Below are positions 5,835-7,784 of a stretch of 7,784 nucleotides of DNA, piece after piece (position 1 is the stretch's first letter; each line of letters begins with the position of its first letter). The notes under the pieces are model-generated. The model saw nothing but the letters and a program-made list of their open reading frames with translations, did not search any database and was not told where the DNA came from. The DNA comes from an uncultured Lachnospiraceae bacterium (GTDB lineage Bacteria > Bacillota > Clostridia > Lachnospirales > Lachnospiraceae). The DNA lies in contig CALAEX010000108.1 in assembly GCA_937891165.1 (NCBI GenBank), positions 1 to 7,784 of the forward strand, in the 5' to 3' direction. The position numbers and the translations under genes are program-made.

Positions 5835-6707
5835 TTATGCTTCGAGTGCATCAAGTGCAAGACGAATACATCCCATAACACCTTGATTATCGTTTAAAGA
5901 TGGTGGAATAATATAAGAATCAATATTTTCAATTTCCTTTGTATTCATATAGCCATTCAATAATTCTACTGTTTTCTGGCGAACGAGTGGGAATAATTGT
6001 TCTTGATGCATTACGCCACCGCCGAGAACGATACGCTGAGGAGAGAGAATTAAAATGTAGTTTACTAATGCTTTTGCAATATATTCTGCTTCTAATTCCC
6101 ATACTTCAGGCACATCTTTTAAGTCAAATGCTTTTTTGCCATAACGACCTTCAATCGCAGGACCAGCAGCTAAACCTTCCATACAGTTGCTATGGAATGG
6201 ACATTTACCCTTATATGTATCGGATGGATTTCTTTCCAAGAGAATATGTCCACCTTCTGGATGCAACATTCCATGAAGGAGTTTACGATTTACCATAGTA
6301 CCAACACCAACACCAGTACCAATAGTAATATAAATACCAGTATCTACATCTTGCATACAACCAAATGTAGCTTCTCCAAGAGCAGCAGCATTTACATCTG
6401 TGTCAAAACCAACAGGAATATTTAAAGATCTTTCAAACTCACCTCTAATATCATAGTCTTTCCATGCAAGTTTTGGTGTAGCTAAAATATGACCATAAGT
6501 TGCTGACTTTGGATTTAAATCTGCTGGACCAAATGTTCCAACACCAAGTGCTGCTAATTCATACTTTTTAAAAAAGTCAATTAACTTTGGCATAGTTATT
6601 TCTGGTGTTTCTGTAGGAATGGAAATACGGTCAATAATTTTACCAGTTTCGTCCCCAATCGCACAAACCATTTTTGTACCGCCTGCTTCAAGTGCACCTA
6701 ATAACAT
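5835..6707 (-). CDS. ROK-family sugar kinase, probably fructokinase
   Basis: This 290-residue cytoplasmic kinase should phosphorylate a hexose with ATP. It has the ROK phosphate motif EAGGTK (residues 7-12), the conserved DTDVNAAALGE (102-112) with a probable catalytic Asp104, and a glycine-rich IGTGVGVG (129-136). The ROK zinc site is intact: His154 in EGGHI, then Cys169, His172 and Cys175 in KCPFHSNCMEG. The opening LGALEAGGTK and the CPFH-x2-C zinc spacing resemble Bacillus subtilis YdhR/GmuE-type fructokinases more than glucokinases, so fructose is the favoured substrate; mannose or another hexose is possible. An almost perfect AAGGAGGA site at 6713-6720 lies 5 bases before the ATG. It has its own promoter and terminator, so it is monocistronic. 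No transporter or glycosidase lies beside it to name the sugar. Confidence 0.9.
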   Translation of the reverse strand: MLLGALEAGGTKMVCAIGDETGKIIDRISIPTETPEITMPKLIDFFKKYELAALGVGTFGPADLNPKSATYGHILATPKLAWKDYDIRGEFERSLNIPVGFDTDVNAAALGEATFGCMQDVDTGIYITIGTGVGVGTMVNRKLLHGMLHPEGGHILLERNPSDTYKGKCPFHSNCMEGLAAGPAIEGRYGKKAFDLKDVPEVWELEAEYIAKALVNYILILSPQRIVLGGGVMHQEQLFPLVRQKTVELLNGYMNTKEIENIDSYIIPPSLNDNQGVMGCIRLALDALEA

Positions 6708-6779
6708 AAGAATCCTCCTTATTTTTTCTTAAAGAACTCGATTATGACAAAGACTCTTTAAGTATTTTTTGCTACTTAT

Positions 6780-6808
6780 ATCATATGTGATTCTGACTCT
6801 GAAATCAA
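6780..6808 (-). promoter_or_regulatory. Sigma-A promoter of the ROK kinase
   Basis: On the minus strand the -35 is TTGATT (6803-6808), followed by a 17-base spacer and -10 TATGAT (6780-6785). The predicted leader is about 65 bases. Confidence 0.65.
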
Positions 6809-6912
6809 GTCGAAAATTCAAGTATTTTATTTTTTTAGAGGGAAGTATTTTTGTAGAATTTTTAGAAAGTTTGTCGAAAAAATAAAAAATAACTGAAAAA
6901 ATAAAAAGATAC
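6809..6912. other. AT-rich spacer between divergent promoters
   Basis: This fills the middle of the 350-base gap between the kinase and hpf. It is almost all A/T with runs of T on the left half and A on the right. AAGTATTTT occurs at 6820-6828 and 6843-6851, and once more at 6760-6768 in the kinase leader. A partial inverted copy (ATACTTG) is at 6909-6915. No coding region is supported; two short minus-strand frames here look spurious. The tracts might bend DNA or hold upstream promoter elements, but that is inference. Confidence 0.4.
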
Positions 6913-6941
6913 TTGTAAAATGTAAACACAAATGGTATAAT
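6913..6941 (+). promoter_or_regulatory. Promoter of hpf with extended -10
   Basis: The -35 TTGTAA (6913-6918), a 17-base spacer and a perfect TATAAT (6936-6941) preceded by TGG (an extended -10) make this the best promoter in the window. Transcription would start near 6948, about 110 bases before the hpf ATG. In other Firmicutes hpf can use stress or stationary-phase sigma factors; here the visible promoter is the vegetative type. Confidence 0.8.
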
Positions 6942-6948
6942 ATACACG

Positions 6949-7034
6949 AGTAATCAAAGAAAGCCAGATTACTTAGTGAAAGAAAAAATAATTTTTTTGT
7001 AGGAGCGACATCAAAATAATCTACTTCTTTCACT
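6949..7034 (+). promoter_or_regulatory. Structured 5' leader of hpf
   Basis: Two hairpins fill the hpf leader. The first has 7-bp perfect arms AGTAATC (6949-6955) and GATTACT (6967-6973) and starts at the predicted transcription start. The second has 10-bp perfect arms AGTGAAAGAA (6975-6984) and TTCTTTCACT (7025-7034). It holds an inner GTAG/CTAC stem (6999-7002 with 7021-7024) stacked on the 3' side and an A/T-rich bulge on the 5' side (6985-6998). The ribosome site at 7048 stays outside. A role in mRNA stability or growth-phase control is inferred. It matches no riboswitch class I recognise. Confidence 0.5.
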
Positions 7035-7047
7035 TTCGCTTCGGATT

Positions 7048-7053
7048 GGAGGT
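7048..7053 (+). promoter_or_regulatory. Ribosome binding site that sets the hpf start
   Basis: GGAGGT lies 4 bases before the ATG at 7058. The in-frame TTG at 7046 overlaps this site, so it cannot be the start. Confidence 0.85.
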
Positions 7054-7057
7054 AACT

Positions 7058-7585
7058 ATGCGTTATATTATGTACGGAAAAAATATTGAAGTTACAGAAG
7101 GCTTAAAAACTGCAGTAGAAGACAAGATGGGTAAGTTGTCTCGTTATTTTATGGACGATACAGAAGTTCATGTAACTTTTAGTATCGAAGGAGATTTGCA
7201 GAAAATAGAAGTAACAATTCCAATGAGAAATACAATTGTTCGAGCAGAGGAAGAAAGTTCTGATATGTATGCTTCTATTGATATGGTGCAGGAAACTCTA
7301 GAGCGTCAGCTTAGAAAATATAAAAATAAATTAGTAGACCAGAAACAGAATGCAGTTGGTTTGTCCAAGGCATTTTTAGAAGAAAGTGCAGAAGAAGACG
7401 AAGAAATTCAAATTATCCGCACAAAACGCTTTGCGGTAAAACCAATGGACGTAGAAGAAGCTTGTATTCAGATGGAATTGTTAGGACATAACTTCTTTGT
7501 ATTCCGTAATGCAGAAACAGACGAAGTGAATGTTGTTTATAAGAGAAAAGGAAATACATATGGACTCATTGAGCCAGAATATTAG
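7058..7585 (+). CDS. hpf: Ribosome hibernation promoting factor, long form
   Basis: This 175-residue protein binds the small ribosomal subunit in slow growth and joins two 70S ribosomes into inactive 100S dimers. The N-terminal S30AE domain (residues about 1-95) begins MRYIMYGKNIEVTEGLK, has the beta-strand run VHVTFSIEGDLQKIEVTI, and ends in the basic helix ERQLRKYKNKL. An acidic linker (about 105-117, EEDEEI) follows. The C-terminal dimerisation domain (118-175) opens with IIRTKRFAVKPMDVEEA and contains LLGHNFFVFRNAETDEVNVVYKRKGNTYGLIEP, quoted here in parts: LLGHNFFVFRNAETDEVNVV then YKRKGNTYGLIEP. The full length makes it the long form that dimerises ribosomes alone, as in most Firmicutes. 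The strong GGAGGT sets the start at 7058 and excludes a TTG four codons upstream. It is monocistronic, with its own promoter, folded leader and terminator. secA or prfB, which often follow hpf in this phylum, do not follow here. Confidence 0.95.
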   Translation: MRYIMYGKNIEVTEGLKTAVEDKMGKLSRYFMDDTEVHVTFSIEGDLQKIEVTIPMRNTIVRAEEESSDMYASIDMVQETLERQLRKYKNKLVDQKQNAVGLSKAFLEESAEEDEEIQIIRTKRFAVKPMDVEEACIQMELLGHNFFVFRNAETDEVNVVYKRKGNTYGLIEPEY

Positions 7586-7614
7586 AATTAAGAATAGTTT
7601 TGTATAATTAATAA

Positions 7615-7676
7615 AAAAGTCTACCAGTAAAATATAATTTTTGTAATGTTATTTTTGCTGGTAGACTTTTATTTTT
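7615..7676 (+). terminator. Intrinsic terminator after hpf
   Basis: AAAAGTCTACCAG (7615-7627) pairs perfectly with CTGGTAGACTTTT (7658-7670), and a T-G pair plus A/T pairs extend the stem inward. ATTTTT follows. The A-run before and T-run after allow termination in both directions. Confidence 0.9.
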
Positions 7677-7704
7677 AGTTACTGTTTACACTATATCATT
7701 TAGT

Positions 7705-7758
7705 CACAGTCTTTCTCCTTGTAGATACTGTGTAGGACCGTAAAGAAACGGCAGTCCT
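7705..7758. repeat. Two consecutive inverted repeats before the right-edge element
   Basis: CACAGT (7705-7710) pairs with ACTGTG (7727-7732). AGGAC (7734-7738) then pairs with GTCCT (7754-7758). These stem-loops lie side by side and run into the copy-B element at 7741-7784, whose 5' arm reuses GTCCT. They may be part of one larger folded element cut by the window edge. No coding gene is supported between the hpf terminator and the edge. Confidence 0.4.
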
Positions 7759-7784
7759 TGGCGAGGTTTTTTCGAGCCTAGTAC
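7741..7784 (+). repeat. Copy B of the repeated stem-loop element, truncated by the window
   Basis: These 44 bases align without gaps with the minus strand of 4905-4948 (31 of 44 identical by hand count). The loop GAGGT-N2-TTTCGA is shared: 11 of 13 loop bases are identical. The stem base pairs next to the loop change from AGC/GCT in copy A to GGC/GCC here, so pairing is kept. The outer arm lies beyond the edge. Confidence 0.65.

Noticed and set aside
5939..6425. Plus-strand frames antisense to the ROK kinase
   Set aside because: They are shadows of an intact kinase with all motifs present.
6729..7033. Two overlapping minus-strand frames in the kinase-hpf spacer
   Set aside because: They are Phe/Leu/Lys-rich products of A/T tracts, lie over both promoters and the hpf leader, and lack ribosome sites.
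6949..7034. Known riboswitch or T-box ahead of hpf
   Set aside because: No conserved riboswitch core, T-box sequence or terminator/antiterminator pair could be recognised.
1..7784. CRISPR array, insertion sequence, tRNA, rRNA or defence system
   Set aside because: No regularly spaced repeats, transposase frame, cloverleaf or rRNA-like segment was seen on either strand, and the genes present are housekeeping, stress or transport functions.

Overview
The window looks like chromosomal DNA of an AT-rich, low-GC Firmicute. A gut Clostridia member of the Lachnospiraceae type is the best guess. The reasons are purine-rich Shine-Dalgarno sites (AAGGAGG-like) before nearly every gene, A/T-ending codons, sigma-A promoters with 17-base spacers, a YjfB-family small protein, a long-form hibernation factor and an SH3/NlpC-P60 wall hydrolase. 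The taxon is inferred from gene style; no rRNA gene is present to confirm it.

Left part (1-1026): a minus-strand XRE-type regulator with a TPR-like C-terminal half runs off the left edge. It has a strong promoter and a perfect 10-bp palindrome at its predicted transcription start. Next is a small minus-strand gene for a 58-residue YjfB-family protein, then a 189-base divergent spacer that ends in the thioredoxin reductase promoter.

Centre (1027-4857, plus strand): trxB (thioredoxin reductase) is followed after 24 bases by an exported cell-wall hydrolase with a signal peptide, two SH3 domains, a long Ala/Glu/Lys coiled coil and a C-terminal NlpC/P60 catalytic domain. These two probably share a transcript that ends at a hairpin at 3421-3446. 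A MATE-family efflux transporter follows as its own unit.

Right part (4858-7784): a 53-base imperfect hairpin separates the MATE gene from two minus-strand genes, a manganese catalase and a ROK-family sugar kinase with a zinc motif, each probably its own unit. A divergent AT-rich spacer then carries back-to-back promoters for the kinase and for hpf. The hpf gene (long ribosome hibernation factor) has a roughly 110-base structured leader and a strong terminator.

Most genes are ordinary housekeeping or stress genes (redox balance, peroxide removal, drug efflux, wall turnover, ribosome dormancy). No defence system, CRISPR array, insertion sequence, tRNA or rRNA was seen. The least explained signal is a pair of diverged copies of one stem-loop element. 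One lies at 4893-4950, and the other at the right edge is cut by the window. They align without gaps over 44 bases, with a conserved loop and a compensated stem pair. The second is the folded leader of hpf.
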